Of a DNA stretch of 64,000 nt, positions 1-8,398 are shown piece by piece. Both the position numbers and the translations under genes were made by a program. Under the pieces are notes generated by a model, which did no database searches, had not been told where the DNA came from, and saw nothing but the letters and a program-made list of their open reading frames with translations. Numbering within the stretch: position 1 is the first letter of the stretch; every line of letters begins with the position of its first letter. The stretch is from Natroniella sulfidigena. Lineage in GTDB: Bacteria; Bacillota; Halanaerobiia; Halobacteroidales; Halobacteroidaceae. Location of the stretch: assembly GCF_023223645.1 (NCBI RefSeq), contig NZ_JALKBY010000017.1, forward strand, positions 1 through 64,000. Reading direction: 5' to 3'.

Positions 1-20
1 AAGCTATAAATTTTTGATTG

Positions 21-209
21 CTAATTTGATTTGATTGAGTTAGTAAATCTATATTTTTTAACAATGCAACGATAGTGCCTTTCGATATTAATTACATGAA
101 TTAAAACAACTTCTTTTAATCCTGTTAATTTAAGCTTTTTAACAGTATCGATCAAACTGTTAGCTCGTTTAGAAAAATCAGTAGCTAATAATATTCTCTC
201 ACAAATCAT
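21..209 (-). pseudogene. Truncated universal stress protein (UspA N-terminal part)
   Basis: The N-terminal residues (ERILLATDFSKRAN and later VVLIHVI) match the first beta-strand, loop and second strand of the UspA/Usp fold. The frame stops after about 62 residues, whereas the family is usually about 140 residues and carries an ATP-binding G-rich motif near the C-terminus, which is absent. The start is set at the ATG at 209, 8 nt after AGGAGG; the GTG at 215 is too close to the ribosome binding site. Only 20 bases remain in the window after the stop, so a frameshift with the rest of the gene outside cannot be excluded. It lies downstream of the dmsAB-like pair in the same direction. Confidence 0.5.
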
Positions 210-290
210 TTTCACAGCCTCCTATTTACAGTCTATTAAAAACGTACATTATCCATTATATTCTCTAAGTTTATAAAAATTACCTTCTTG

Positions 291-875
291 TTAGGAGTAA
301 TTATTTTTTATAGCGGAATGTGGAACAATTATTATCGAAGGATTAGTAACAGATTTAGTTACTTCTTTAACCTGTTTAATACCATCATATTCTTTTTCTA
401 GTTGAGCAATTGAAGCTGCATCTAAAGCACGCATTGGACAAGCTGCTACGCAAGTCGGCTTTTTGCCCTGCTTTACTAACTCGATACAATAATCACATTT
501 AGCTACTTGCTTATCTTTTTTCAAATACTGAGGAGCATCATAAGGACAGCTTTGTTCACACTTTCTACAGCCAATACACTTTTTTTGCTCTATTATTACT
601 AACCCATCTTCTTCTCTTTTAGTAATTGCATCTACTGGACAGACAGTTAGACAAGCTGGCTTTTGACAATGATTACAGCTTAAACTGATCCAATAAGCAT
701 AAACTTGTGGCTTCAAAGCAGCTCCTTGCTCTAGATAGCTACCACCTTCTACTTCAATAACCTCCCTGAAAAACTGGCCTACCCCTAAATTATTCTTATC
801 TTTACAAGCTATTTGGCAAGCTTTACATCCCATGCATCGATTCTGTTCTATGGCAAATCCTAACTGCTTAGACAT
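291..875 (-). CDS. DmsB-like four-cluster [4Fe-4S] electron-transfer subunit
   Basis: A ferredoxin-type subunit of a DMSO-reductase-family enzyme. Four cysteine groups are visible in order: CMGCKACQIAC near the N-terminus, CNHCQKPACLTVCP, CIGCRKCEQSCP and CDYC...CVAACP, the arrangement that binds four [4Fe-4S] clusters in DmsB/NrfC/PhsB proteins. It would carry electrons between a quinol-oxidising partner and the molybdenum subunit encoded just upstream (19-nt gap, same operon). The start is ATG at 875, 6 nt after GGAGG; the TTG at 881 abuts the Shine-Dalgarno. No signal peptide. No DmsC-type membrane anchor gene follows inside the window, so the quinol link is unseen. Confidence 0.9.
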   Translation of the reverse strand: MSKQLGFAIEQNRCMGCKACQIACKDKNNLGVGQFFREVIEVEGGSYLEQGAALKPQVYAYWISLSCNHCQKPACLTVCPVDAITKREEDGLVIIEQKKCIGCRKCEQSCPYDAPQYLKKDKQVAKCDYCIELVKQGKKPTCVAACPMRALDAASIAQLEKEYDGIKQVKEVTKSVTNPSIIIVPHSAIKNNYS

Positions 876-894
876 CTGCAACCTCCTTCTTATT

Positions 895-3876
895 TTAAAT
901 AGTACTGACCTCCACTAAGTTGGTATGTTGAGGATTGCCTTTAGCTAAAGGGGTTGGACGGTGAGTAGTCAAGGTGTTAATATTTCCTCCTCTATCCACT
1001 CCATCTTGATCAGGCTCCCACCAAGCCCCTTGGGGAATGGCTACAACTCCTGGTATTATTCTTGGAGTTATCTTAGCTGGAATCTGTATCGTTCCTCGAT
1101 CATTAAATACTCTTACTTCCGCTCCATCTTCTATTCCTCTAACAGCAGCATCTTGAGGGTTAATCCAGATCTCTTGCCGAGCCACTTCTTCTAACCAATC
1201 ATTATTATCATGAGTCGAATGACAACGACGTTTATAATGCCACGCAATACATTGGAGTGGATATTTTTCAGTTAATTGATCACTTGGCCCTTCCCAAGCT
1301 GGAATATACTTAGGTATTGCTGGAATCTCTTGTGGTTGATTCATCTTAAATAGACGTTTAGAAAAGATTTCAATCTTACCAGATGGAGTAGGAAATGGAT
1401 TATTAGCTGGATCTTCAATCTGCTCCTTAAATGCTACCTTAGGCTCGTCATAACTCCACTTATAGATTCCACTTTTTTTAAACTCTTGATAAGTTGGAAA
1501 TTCAGGGTGGTGTTTTTGAATTCCTTCTACAATCCACTTACACCAATCTTCCATACTCTTTTTACCTGCACTAAATTCTTCTTTAATTCCTAGTTTATCA
1601 GCTACATCAACTAACCAATCATATTCACTCCGACATTCAAATGGAGCATCAACAACTTTATTATTATAGATTACATAATCTCCATAGCCCCAAGGGGTTG
1701 AAATATTATTTCGTTCAAAGAAGGTATCCCCAGGTAATAAAATATCCGCATATTTGGCACTAGAGGTCATAAATAGCTCACTGACAACAATAAATTCTAC
1801 TTTACTTTCATCTTTTAAGATCTGAGCTGTCCGATTACAATCGGAATGCTGATTAATTAAAGCATTACCAGCTAAATTCATGATCAATTTGATATTACTA
1901 GATAATTTATCAACACCTTTAACCCCATCTTCAGCTCCCATCTTCGTACCTCTCACAATAGCATCTGTCCATAAGAAGACAGGAATCTTAGCCTTAACGG
2001 GGTTAGGTGGAATCGGTACTTTAGGAACAGTCTGCCTGCTAACATAGCCAGCTCCTGAAGCCCAACCACCATTATTACCTACATTTCCAGTCATTGCTGC
2101 TAAGACAGTACCACCACGAACTACCTGTTCACCATAAGCATGGCGTTGTGGCCCCCAACCTTGGACTAAAGCTGCTGACTTAGCTGTTGCATACTCTCTA
2201 GCTAATCTTTTAATAGTATCAGCAGGTACTTTTGAAATCTCTTCAGCCCACTGCGGTGTCTTCGCTATATTATCAGATTCTCCTAAGATATATGATTTAT
2301 AAGACTGAGCATCAGCAACGCCGTTAGGCATTTGTGATTGATCAAAACCTATACAATACTTCTCAACAAACTCCTGATCATATAAATCTTCTGTAATCAT
2401 TACATAAGCCATAGCATCCATTACTGCATTATCAGTAGTCGGCAAGATTGAAATCCATTCATCTGCTAATGCCACAGCTGTATCACTATATCTAGGATCT
2501 ACAACTATAATCTTAGCTCCAGCCTCTTTAGCCTGGTGTAAATGATACATCGTCGGGCCAAAGACAGTTTCGGCAGGATTATGTCCCCACAAAATAATTA
2601 ATTCCGAATTGACCCAATCATCTAAGCTATTTCCTGTTTCTGTAGTTCCATAAGTATATGGCGTAGCATACTTTGTACAAGCAGTGCTATATGAGTTATA
2701 TTTACCTAAATAGCCCCCATCCAAAGCAAGTAACCTCTCAGCTAAGCTCATAGCTTGGATTCTAGCATTATAACCCCAAGCATAATGAACGTAACGAGAT
2801 GTTGGCCCGTATTGATCTCCAATCCTTCTAATCTCACTAGCAATAGTCTCAATAGCCTCTTTCCACGAAATTCGCTCAAACTTACCTTCTCCTCGCGGGC
2901 CAACCCTCTTTAGCGGATATTTCAAACGATGAGGACTGAAATTTGTCTTACGGTATGCTCGCCCCCTGACACAAGCTCTAGCCTGAGGAGTAGCTGGTTG
3001 ATCTGGCTTTTGATCATCAGTACTTAAGCGAACTATGATATCATCCTTGACATGGGCTTTGATCAAACATCGCCCTCCACAGTTGTTAGTACCTCCAGTA
3101 GGTATAATCCGCTCTACCTCTTGAAACTCTTCTACAAATTCTCCTCTTTCCAAACCCCTACCCTTACAGCCAGTCAGATCTAAGCGTTGACCAACTTCCA
3201 ACCCTACTAACTCATCTAAGTCAGAGATTAAGCCTTCTACTAATTTAGCATCTAGCTTTAAATACTGTAAAGTAAATAACGCTAATCCTGTATAAAAATT
3301 CTCTTCACTATTAGCAGTTACTCTAGTAACAAACTCATCTACCCACTGCAAAAGATGATCTGTTAGAAATTTGTGTTGTGTTTTAAGGAGTTTTAATAAC
3401 CTATCTCGCTCCTTACCTTCAATAGCCTGCAAAACATCTGCAGTAGTTAAGGCCATAAACTCTAATTCCAAACCAAGGTGGTCATCAGGTTCTTTGATCT
3501 GACTAGCCAGCTGAAAGCCCCAGCATCGATAAAATCGCCGTACAGCTAAAGTATCTGCACTGAAGATAATATTTCCATCATTTCGATAGACTGATTGCCA
3601 AGGTGGAGCTACTAACTCCCCCGGGCCAACAAATAATCGTCGATATTCAGCTTGCAATTGCTCTAACTTTAAATTTGATAATTCAGAAATTTGAGTTACA
3701 AATTCAGTTAGATGCTCTACATCTAAACCCTGATCTCTTCCTAATTTAATTACTTGCTCAAAATAATTATCCTGTTTTAACTTTGTTAAGTCTTTGTAAG
3801 TAGGCTGACGATAAAAATATCTGCCCAATAGATTATAAATCCACTCTTTAATCTTAAGATCATCTATTACTGTCAT
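895..3876 (-). CDS. TorD-DmsA fusion: chaperone domain fused to molybdopterin oxidoreductase
   Basis: 993 residues. Residues 1 to about 215 are a TorD/DmsD-type redox-enzyme maturation chaperone (LFVGPGELVAPPWQSVY at 81-97; EPDDHLGLELEFM at 129-141). From about 255 to the end it is a DmsA-like catalytic subunit binding bis-molybdopterin guanine dinucleotide, with NCGGRC (265-270), ACVRGR (301-306), a probable Mo-ligand serine in NSYSTAC (394-400), and a DmsA-type C-terminus (GNPQHTNLVEV). TorD chaperones are normally separate proteins. There is no Tat signal in front of the catalytic part, so the enzyme is probably cytoplasmic. The first cysteine of the usual N-terminal Fe-S motif is replaced by Gly262. 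GGAAGGAG precedes the ATG. Cotranscribed with the dmsB-like gene; substrate unknown (S- or N-oxide is a guess). Confidence 0.9.
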   Translation of the reverse strand: MTVIDDLKIKEWIYNLLGRYFYRQPTYKDLTKLKQDNYFEQVIKLGRDQGLDVEHLTEFVTQISELSNLKLEQLQAEYRRLFVGPGELVAPPWQSVYRNDGNIIFSADTLAVRRFYRCWGFQLASQIKEPDDHLGLELEFMALTTADVLQAIEGKERDRLLKLLKTQHKFLTDHLLQWVDEFVTRVTANSEENFYTGLALFTLQYLKLDAKLVEGLISDLDELVGLEVGQRLDLTGCKGRGLERGEFVEEFQEVERIIPTGGTNNCGGRCLIKAHVKDDIIVRLSTDDQKPDQPATPQARACVRGRAYRKTNFSPHRLKYPLKRVGPRGEGKFERISWKEAIETIASEIRRIGDQYGPTSRYVHYAWGYNARIQAMSLAERLLALDGGYLGKYNSYSTACTKYATPYTYGTTETGNSLDDWVNSELIILWGHNPAETVFGPTMYHLHQAKEAGAKIIVVDPRYSDTAVALADEWISILPTTDNAVMDAMAYVMITEDLYDQEFVEKYCIGFDQSQMPNGVADAQSYKSYILGESDNIAKTPQWAEEISKVPADTIKRLAREYATAKSAALVQGWGPQRHAYGEQVVRGGTVLAAMTGNVGNNGGWASGAGYVSRQTVPKVPIPPNPVKAKIPVFLWTDAIVRGTKMGAEDGVKGVDKLSSNIKLIMNLAGNALINQHSDCNRTAQILKDESKVEFIVVSELFMTSSAKYADILLPGDTFFERNNISTPWGYGDYVIYNNKVVDAPFECRSEYDWLVDVADKLGIKEEFSAGKKSMEDWCKWIVEGIQKHHPEFPTYQEFKKSGIYKWSYDEPKVAFKEQIEDPANNPFPTPSGKIEIFSKRLFKMNQPQEIPAIPKYIPAWEGPSDQLTEKYPLQCIAWHYKRRCHSTHDNNDWLEEVARQEIWINPQDAAVRGIEDGAEVRVFNDRGTIQIPAKITPRIIPGVVAIPQGAWWEPDQDGVDRGGNINTLTTHRPTPLAKGNPQHTNLVEVSTI

Positions 3877-3970
3877 TAGCTAACTTCTCCTTCCGATTGA
3901 TACGAATTACAATTATTTTATCAAAAGAAGAGTCTTCTTTCTATTTTTTTGACCAATTTTCTTAAAAATT

Positions 3971-4714
3971 TCACTTTAATCCCTGCAAACTGAAAATCTC
4001 CTCAGAAATATCAGGCTCAAAATCTATCCCTGTAACTCTAAATAAGGTTTTAGAACCTGACCTTAACTTATAATCAATCAGCGATTCAGTCACATACCAC
4101 CGTTTACCAAACTGCTCTACTTCTTCAGCTTCAATCGTTCTTAACAATCGTCCCTCGCGAGAATAAAGTTCTTCCTTTAAATAGACAAATCGCTCTTGAT
4201 CAACCCACAGCTTTCTACGATAATAGGAGTTATTTACTCCATCTTTAGTCACACCTTCGATTAAATAACTAGCTCTTCCTTGATACTCCTGATGATCGAT
4301 AATTTCAAAATCATACAACTCCAATAATTGCTCTTGTTCCATTAAATCCTGATAAGAAAAATCACTCCCTGCCATCCCTTGCTCTAACATCCGATTAGAA
4401 ATCCTAACTGGATCATCTACATCAGGAAATGAAATCCATAAATCATCTTCAATCATTAAATATTTAGTCCCTTTATCAGTAGCATTAGTGAATTCAACCA
4501 AGGCTGAATTGCCAGCAAGATAAATAATTAACTCCTTAGTCATCTCTTTTCTATCAGTCTTAATAACCAGTTCAGATTCCATTCTTGCTTGCTCTACGTA
4601 ATGATTATTATCTACCCGTTCTATGATCTCTTCAGCAGTCAACGCAGAAGCCTTTGGTGCTAATAACAAAATACTTGCTAATATTATAACTGCTAATAAT
4701 CTGGTTTTATTCAT
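3971..4714 (-). CDS. LolA-like outer-membrane lipoprotein-sorting protein
   Basis: About 247 residues with a signal peptide (hydrophobic stretch LLAVIILASILLLAP, then ASA) and the beta-rich LolA/LppX-like body typical of proteins annotated as outer membrane lipoprotein-sorting protein (TDKGTKYLMIEDDLWISFP; YYRRKLWVDQERFVYLKEE). In the family this fold carries lipids or lipoproteins across the periplasm. It lies 257 nt downstream of two FtsX-type permeases and an ABC ATPase, the same partners that LolA has in Lol systems; the gap holds a repeat element. The start is the ATG at 4714, 6 nt after GAGGGGG, rather than the upstream ATG at 4729. Cargo cannot be told from sequence. Confidence 0.75.
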   Translation of the reverse strand: MNKTRLLAVIILASILLLAPKASALTAEEIIERVDNNHYVEQARMESELVIKTDRKEMTKELIIYLAGNSALVEFTNATDKGTKYLMIEDDLWISFPDVDDPVRISNRMLEQGMAGSDFSYQDLMEQEQLLELYDFEIIDHQEYQGRASYLIEGVTKDGVNNSYYRRKLWVDQERFVYLKEELYSREGRLLRTIEAEEVEQFGKRWYVTESLIDYKLRSGSKTLFRVTGIDFEPDISEEIFSLQGLK

Positions 4715-4734
4715 CAGCAACCCCCTCAATATTA

Positions 4735-4886
4735 GTGTACAGTTTACAGTTTACAGTTGACAGTGGATACAATCTTTGTGGGTTTCATGGAGGGTCTTGA
4801 TAAAGACCCGTAAGGATAGAAAAAATCTAAGAACTGATTTTTTCATCACGAAGGGTTCAAAGAACCCGAAGGAAAACCATTAAAGC
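4735..4886. repeat. Intergenic repeat: heptamer arm plus two 30-bp hairpin modules
   Basis: Begins with iterated TTACAGT/TTGACAGT words (4735-4765). Then come two copies of a hairpin module: 4783-4815 with stem GGGTCTTGATAAAGACCC, and 4841-4872 with stem GGGTTCAAAGAACCC, each flanked by TTTCAYSRMGAA/TTTCATGGA on the left and CCGWAAGGA on the right. The same modules recur at 34.7, 36.1 and 51.7-52.0 kb. It fills most of the 257-nt gap between the permease and LolA-like genes. No coding capacity. Confidence 0.8.
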
Positions 4887-4971
4887 AGAGAAACCACGAA
4901 TCAATACAAGTTAAAATTAAAAAGTCTTAAATAACTTTAATAAGAACTTGATCTTCACTATTAATTGCACT

Positions 4972-6225
4972 TTAGTCCCGCAAGGCTTCACTAGGATCTA
5001 ATCTCGCTGCTCGCCAAGCTGGAAAGATACACGCTATCGTAACAATCACTACCCCTAACAAGAAGCTCAAAAATAAATTTTGAAAGCTAAAATCAGTATA
5101 AGCAACTGTCTCTATTAATAGATCATCACTTAAAGCATCCATTGCTTCTCCATAATCAATCCCTCGTACTGAAAAAACCTTGGTCACTGCTCCTCCCAAC
5201 AAGACCCCGCCCAAGCTACCAATTACTCCCATGAACATTCCTTCTAATAAGAAAAGTTGCCAAATCTCCCTCCTTTTAAGTCCTAGTGCTGACATCATAC
5301 CAATCTCTTTAACTCTATCTCTAATTATCATCAACATGGTATTGATTAAGACGACACAACCCATCAACAAAAAGAAAATATAGATTACATTATAGATTCT
5401 TTCTCCAACCTTAAAATAATCGATTAGATTACCAGGTGCATCCCAAGGAGTAATGCTATACTCTACAGAACCCACACCTTCAAACAAATGCTTTGTTTCC
5501 ATTAATAACTCCTCTGTTCGATTACGATGGGCTCCAATAAGCAGTAATTCTGTCGCTTCATCGGACATATTAAGCATCTGCTGGGCCTGAGCTAAATCAA
5601 GGACAAAGACATTACCATCAATCAAACCTAGTCCTGTCTCCAATGCTCCCACTATTTCAAATGTAGAACCTTGGAAGGAATCCAAGGCTGTATTGTATAA
5701 AATAGTAACCTCTTCTCCTACTGCTAGATCAAGTCGCTCTAGCAACCGTTGGCCCATAATTACCTCTTTACTATCTGCCAATGGCATCCGACCGGTCTTC
5801 AGTTGTTGGTCTAAGTCTATAGCCTCTATCTCTCGATCTATCTTTAACCCCCAGCCCATTACATTTGTCATCTCATCTCCTTGATTTACTGCCCCACCAA
5901 ACTTGATTCTTGGTAAGAGGTATTTGGCTTCATCAATTTCAGCTAACTCTTCTTTCATCTTAGAAAGCCCCTCTTGGGCAAAGCCAGCTACTGGATAATT
6001 TAAAGAAAGTAACCGCTCCCGCCCTTGATAATCTTGATTAACAATCTTGACATGACCAGTATCATAATTAATATATGACTCATAAGTCGCTTCTAAATAA
6101 CCTACAATATGTCCGCGGGCCATAGTAACTATGGCCACTACTAAAGCAATAGCAATAATCGAAACTAAAGTTCTTAATTTATGTCGACTTAAGTTTCTAG
6201 CAGCTATAACTAATAAATATTTCAT
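4972..6225 (-). CDS. FtsX/LolE-type ABC transporter permease (second of pair)
   Basis: 417 residues. One N-terminal membrane segment (after NLSRHKLRTLVSIIAIALVVAI), a roughly 230-residue extracytoplasmic domain, then three C-terminal membrane segments and the ending AWRAARLDPSEALRD, the signature of the MacB/LolCE/FtsX permease family. It directly follows the other permease (no gap between stop and start) and shares the operon with the ATPase. The pair plus LolD-like ATPase plus LolA-like protein resembles a Lol-type or envelope lipid/lipoprotein mobilising machine in a diderm cell; MacB-like efflux is the alternative. Confidence 0.85.
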   Translation of the reverse strand: MKYLLVIAARNLSRHKLRTLVSIIAIALVVAIVTMARGHIVGYLEATYESYINYDTGHVKIVNQDYQGRERLLSLNYPVAGFAQEGLSKMKEELAEIDEAKYLLPRIKFGGAVNQGDEMTNVMGWGLKIDREIEAIDLDQQLKTGRMPLADSKEVIMGQRLLERLDLAVGEEVTILYNTALDSFQGSTFEIVGALETGLGLIDGNVFVLDLAQAQQMLNMSDEATELLLIGAHRNRTEELLMETKHLFEGVGSVEYSITPWDAPGNLIDYFKVGERIYNVIYIFFLLMGCVVLINTMLMIIRDRVKEIGMMSALGLKRREIWQLFLLEGMFMGVIGSLGGVLLGGAVTKVFSVRGIDYGEAMDALSDDLLIETVAYTDFSFQNLFLSFLLGVVIVTIACIFPAWRAARLDPSEALRD

Positions 6226-7461
6226 TTAATTTGTTCCCCCTAAAGCATCGATTGGACTCTTGCAGGCGGCCCAATAAGCTGGAAAGATACTGGCTAATAA
6301 AGAAATAACAATAGAAAAAGTAATGATCAAAGTAAATGCTGAAGGATTGAAAACTCCATAAGTCCTCTCAATAACTGGTAAACCAAAGTCAGAATCTATT
6401 GCTCCCGTTAAATCTATTCCAAAATTGCTCAACCAATAGACACCAACTCCTCCCATCAAACTACCAAGCAAACTGCCGATTAGACCAATTCCTAACCCCT
6501 CGATCATAAAGACCTTAATAATCCCCTCTTCTTTCATTCCCATAGCCTTCATCATCCCAATCTCTTTAATCCGCTCTAAAGCAGCTAAAATAATCACATT
6601 TATGATCCCTACCGCTGCAATTAATAAAAATAAAGAACTAATAATTCGATTTTCAATACTATGTACCTCAGTTATAGCTACTATATCCTGAGCAGAATCC
6701 CGCCAGGTATAAACTCCATAGTCATCCGCCCCTGCAATTATATTATCCTTAATAAATTCCTTAGCCTTTATTACATTATTATTCTCTAATCTTAATATAA
6801 CCTCTGTTGCCTTATTCTTTAAATTAAGTGCTGTGCTAGCTTTGTGATAAGGTATATAAACTTGATGCTCATTAATTTGAGGATTAGGAGTATTAACTAA
6901 TCCCACTATCTCTACTTCTAAAGTATTAAAGGCCCCCTCTTGGGTTGTAAATACCAATAATAAGTAGTCGCCTATTTCAAAATCCATTAACTGGGCCAAA
7001 TTCTCTCCTAATACCGCTCCTGATTGGTCAGCACTAAATAACTCCCCTGCTACCAGATGCTCCTCTAATTTAAAGACATCCTTTTTTCTGTCTCCATCAA
7101 CCCCTACTGCCGTAATTGGCAACTCATCCAGTCCATTATTGATATTAGCCGAAAATCTAATTTGTGGTGCATAAGATTTCAATTCAGGAACTTGAGCAAG
7201 ACTCTGCTGTAACTCATCATCAATCGCAATCAAATCACTCAATGGCAATTCAGCTTGTGTAGTCCAATAATTATCATCAACTAACTGTAAATGGCCACTT
7301 TCAAAGTCAATTACATTATTATAATAATTTCTTTCTAATCCTAAGACCAATGAATCAAACATAACAAAGAAAGCTATTCCAAAGGCTACAATCAGAGCCA
7401 CTAATAAAGTTCTCTTCTTATTGCGAGTTAAATTTCTGATAGCTAACCTGACTAAAAACAT
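6226..7461 (-). CDS. FtsX/LolE-type ABC transporter permease (first of pair)
   Basis: 411 residues with the same four-segment topology as its neighbour: NLTRNKKRTLLVALIVAFGIAF at the start, an extracytoplasmic domain from about residue 45 to 260, then three membrane segments and the ending PAYWAACKSPIDALGG. The first extracytoplasmic strand region (NNVIDFESGHLQLVDDNYW) is recognisably the parent of a broken copy found at 63.2-63.5 kb. The gene is 6 nt downstream of the ATPase gene. The two permeases are paralogues and probably form a heterodimer, as LolC and LolE do. Confidence 0.85.
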   Translation of the reverse strand: MFLVRLAIRNLTRNKKRTLLVALIVAFGIAFFVMFDSLVLGLERNYYNNVIDFESGHLQLVDDNYWTTQAELPLSDLIAIDDELQQSLAQVPELKSYAPQIRFSANINNGLDELPITAVGVDGDRKKDVFKLEEHLVAGELFSADQSGAVLGENLAQLMDFEIGDYLLLVFTTQEGAFNTLEVEIVGLVNTPNPQINEHQVYIPYHKASTALNLKNKATEVILRLENNNVIKAKEFIKDNIIAGADDYGVYTWRDSAQDIVAITEVHSIENRIISSLFLLIAAVGIINVIILAALERIKEIGMMKAMGMKEEGIIKVFMIEGLGIGLIGSLLGSLMGGVGVYWLSNFGIDLTGAIDSDFGLPVIERTYGVFNPSAFTLIITFSIVISLLASIFPAYWAACKSPIDALGGTN

Positions 7462-7467
7462 AAAAAT

Positions 7468-8154
7468 TTAACCCCTCTCATCAGCAATAATCTCTCCATC
7501 CTTTAATTTAATTACTCTTCTAGCCGACTCCATAACTAAAGGATCATGAGTAGAAAAGATAAAGGTAGTCTTTAATTTTTGATTCATCTCAACCATCACT
7601 TCTAATACATCAAGACTGGTTTCTGAATCAAGATTAGCTGTTGGCTCATCAGCTAGTACAATCTTAGGTTCCTTAACCAAAGCTCTAGCAATGGCTACTC
7701 TCTGTTGTTGGCCCCCCGATAATTCATTCGGTTTGCGATCAGCCATTTTTCCTAAGCCAACTGCTGTTATAATCTTCATTACCTGCTCTTTGATATCTTT
7801 ATTTGATCTATCCTTTAACAATTTAAGGGCCAACTCTACATTTTCATAGACAGTTAAGACAGGTATCAGATTATACCCTTGAAAGATAAAGCCAAGATTT
7901 TCCCTTCTCAATAAGGCCAGTTGATCTTTATCCAAGCTACTAATTCCTGCTCCTTCTAAGTATACTTCACCAGTAGTTGGTTTGTCTAAACACCCCACCA
8001 TATTTAACAAAGTAGTCTTCCCCGAACCAGAAGGCCCTGCTATAGAGGTAAACTCCCCTTTACCAACCTCTAAGTTTACCCCTCCTAAAGCAGCTACTTC
8101 TATCTCACCTTGACGATAAATCTTTTCTACCTCTTCTAGCTTTAACAACCCCAT
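7468..8154 (-). CDS. LolD/MacB-type ABC transporter ATPase
   Basis: 228 residues, full length for the family. Walker A is GPSGSGKTT (residues 40-48), the Q-loop lies in FQGYNLIPVLTVYENV, the signature is LSGGQQQRVAIARAL and Walker B is KIVLADEPT followed by STHD with the switch histidine. The pattern is that of the three-component MacB/LolD/FtsE group. First gene of a likely operon with two FtsX-type permeases and, after a repeat-containing gap, a LolA-like protein. The 244-nt region upstream holds a repeat element and the nag operon terminator. Confidence 0.9.
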   Translation of the reverse strand: MGLLKLEEVEKIYRQGEIEVAALGGVNLEVGKGEFTSIAGPSGSGKTTLLNMVGCLDKPTTGEVYLEGAGISSLDKDQLALLRRENLGFIFQGYNLIPVLTVYENVELALKLLKDRSNKDIKEQVMKIITAVGLGKMADRKPNELSGGQQQRVAIARALVKEPKIVLADEPTANLDSETSLDVLEVMVEMNQKLKTTFIFSTHDPLVMESARRVIKLKDGEIIADERG

Positions 8155-8255
8155 ACTAATTCACCCTTCTTTTACTAAATCATTTATTGAGATCTATTCT
8201 AATTATTTACATAATGTATAAAAAATATTCTGAATTGAAATTTAATTGATATATA

Positions 8256-8336
8256 GCTTAAGTTTAAGGCTGAGGTTAAGTTTAAGTCAACCACTAGAAA
8301 CATAAGGCTTAGACTTAGACTCAAACTTAAACTGAA
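8256..8336. repeat. Inverted-arm intergenic repeat (TTAAGTTTAAG words)
   Basis: Left arm of AAGTTTAAGGCTGAGG-like words, a core with CAACCACTAGAAACATAAGG at 8288-8307, then a right arm of CTTAGACTTAGACTCAAAC words. The core is the reverse complement of the core seen at 36.1, 48.9 and 57.0 kb. Lies between the ABC ATPase start and the nagB terminator. Confidence 0.7.
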
Positions 8337-8365
8337 TTGTAATATAACCCTACAAAAACATGAAA

Positions 8366-8390
8366 AACACACCTGAAATCAGGTGTGCTT
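8366..8390 (-). terminator. Rho-independent terminator of the mur-nag operon
   Basis: Stem ACACCTGA/TCAGGTGT with a short loop, followed on the minus strand by GTTTTTC. It lies just after the nagB stop codon and ends the murQ-to-nagB transcription unit. Confidence 0.85.
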
Positions 8391-8398
8391 TAGTAAAA

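Noticed and set aside
3897-3924. TTGAT ... ATCAA upstream of the TorD-DmsA gene as an FNR/CRP box
   Set aside because: The half-sites are about 18 nt apart, far more than the 4-6 nt of an FNR or CRP site.
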